From Lactobacillus corticis (GTDB lineage Bacteria; Bacillota; Bacilli; Lactobacillales; Lactobacillaceae), in NCBI RefSeq assembly GCF_018327645.1, contig NZ_BMAY01000004.1:121624-185623 (forward strand): 64,000 bases of DNA. Direction: 5' to 3'. Every line of letters begins with the position of its first letter. Position 1 is the stretch's first letter. Position numbers and translations under genes: made by a program. Shown one piece after another: positions 63,993 through 64,000 of the stretch. The notes beneath the pieces were generated by a model. It was not told the DNA's origin and did no database searches. It was given only the letters and a program-made list of their open reading frames with translations.

Positions 63993-64000
63993 TTTCTCAA

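Overview
The window reads as chromosome of a Lactobacillus in the strict sense (acidophilus/delbrueckii group). Evidence: several secreted proteins carry SLAP (S-layer-associated) domains, there are four OppA-type peptide-binding lipoproteins with one oppBCDF set, two tandem PepC/PepE-type cysteine peptidases, the gene order metG-tatD-rnmV-rsmA-veg-purR-glmU-(SLAP genes)-prs and DUF1934-rpoE-pyrG-murA, and no sign of plasmid, phage, IS element or CRISPR. The species cannot be named from sequence alone.

Layout. 1-3.2 kb: purine block with guaA (cut by the window edge) divergent from a guanine-riboswitch-controlled xpt-pbuX pair; two PurR-box-like sites lie between them. pbuX is frameshifted at a run of seven A. 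3.2-7.4 kb (minus): DUF1934-rpoE-pyrG-murA, with a pyrG leader that fits CTP-sensing reiterative-transcription attenuation. 7.5-10.4 kb: HD phosphohydrolase, a broken ABC ATPase, and prs. 10.4-13.9 kb: an operon of three SLAP surface proteins sitting between glmU and prs. 13.9-20.9 kb: glmU, purR, veg, rsmA, rnmV, tatD, metG. 21-24 kb: mgtA under an M-box (Mg2+) riboswitch. 24-32 kb: TPM protein, dCMP deaminase, trpS, SRAP protein, tRNA-Gly, a CPBP-like membrane protein, greA, and two tandem cysteine peptidases.

32-46 kb is a peptide-uptake region: oppBCDF, guaB (short, no CBS domains), two oppA genes on the minus strand, and two more oppA genes on the plus strand. Each of the two plus-strand oppA genes is preceded by a complete module: consensus promoter, a tiny Cys-rich leader ORF (33 and 25 codons, shared core CCQ-(L)-CN-x-LFELPA) and an intrinsic terminator. 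In both, the last Cys codon is exactly 66 nt from the terminator stem. This looks like cysteine-responsive transcription attenuation of peptide uptake and is the most unusual system seen here.

46-54 kb: an AlkD-like protein, a 51-aa orphan gene with its own terminator, tRNA-Thr, tyrS under a T-box, a 997-aa LtaS-like fusion protein, plsY and an LCP protein. 54-60 kb: gpmA, two lipoproteins, and two SLAP-anchored peptidoglycan hydrolases (amidase and GH73). 60-64 kb: a membrane-anchored poly-Ser protein, an uncharacterised gene and kup.

Together the genes cover purine salvage and synthesis, pyrimidine and PRPP supply, envelope building (murA, glmU, LtaS-like, plsY, LCP), a surface layer of SLAP proteins, and nitrogen/sulfur acquisition from peptides. 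RNA-level control is dense: guanine riboswitch, pyrG leader, M-box, T-box and two putative Cys leaders.
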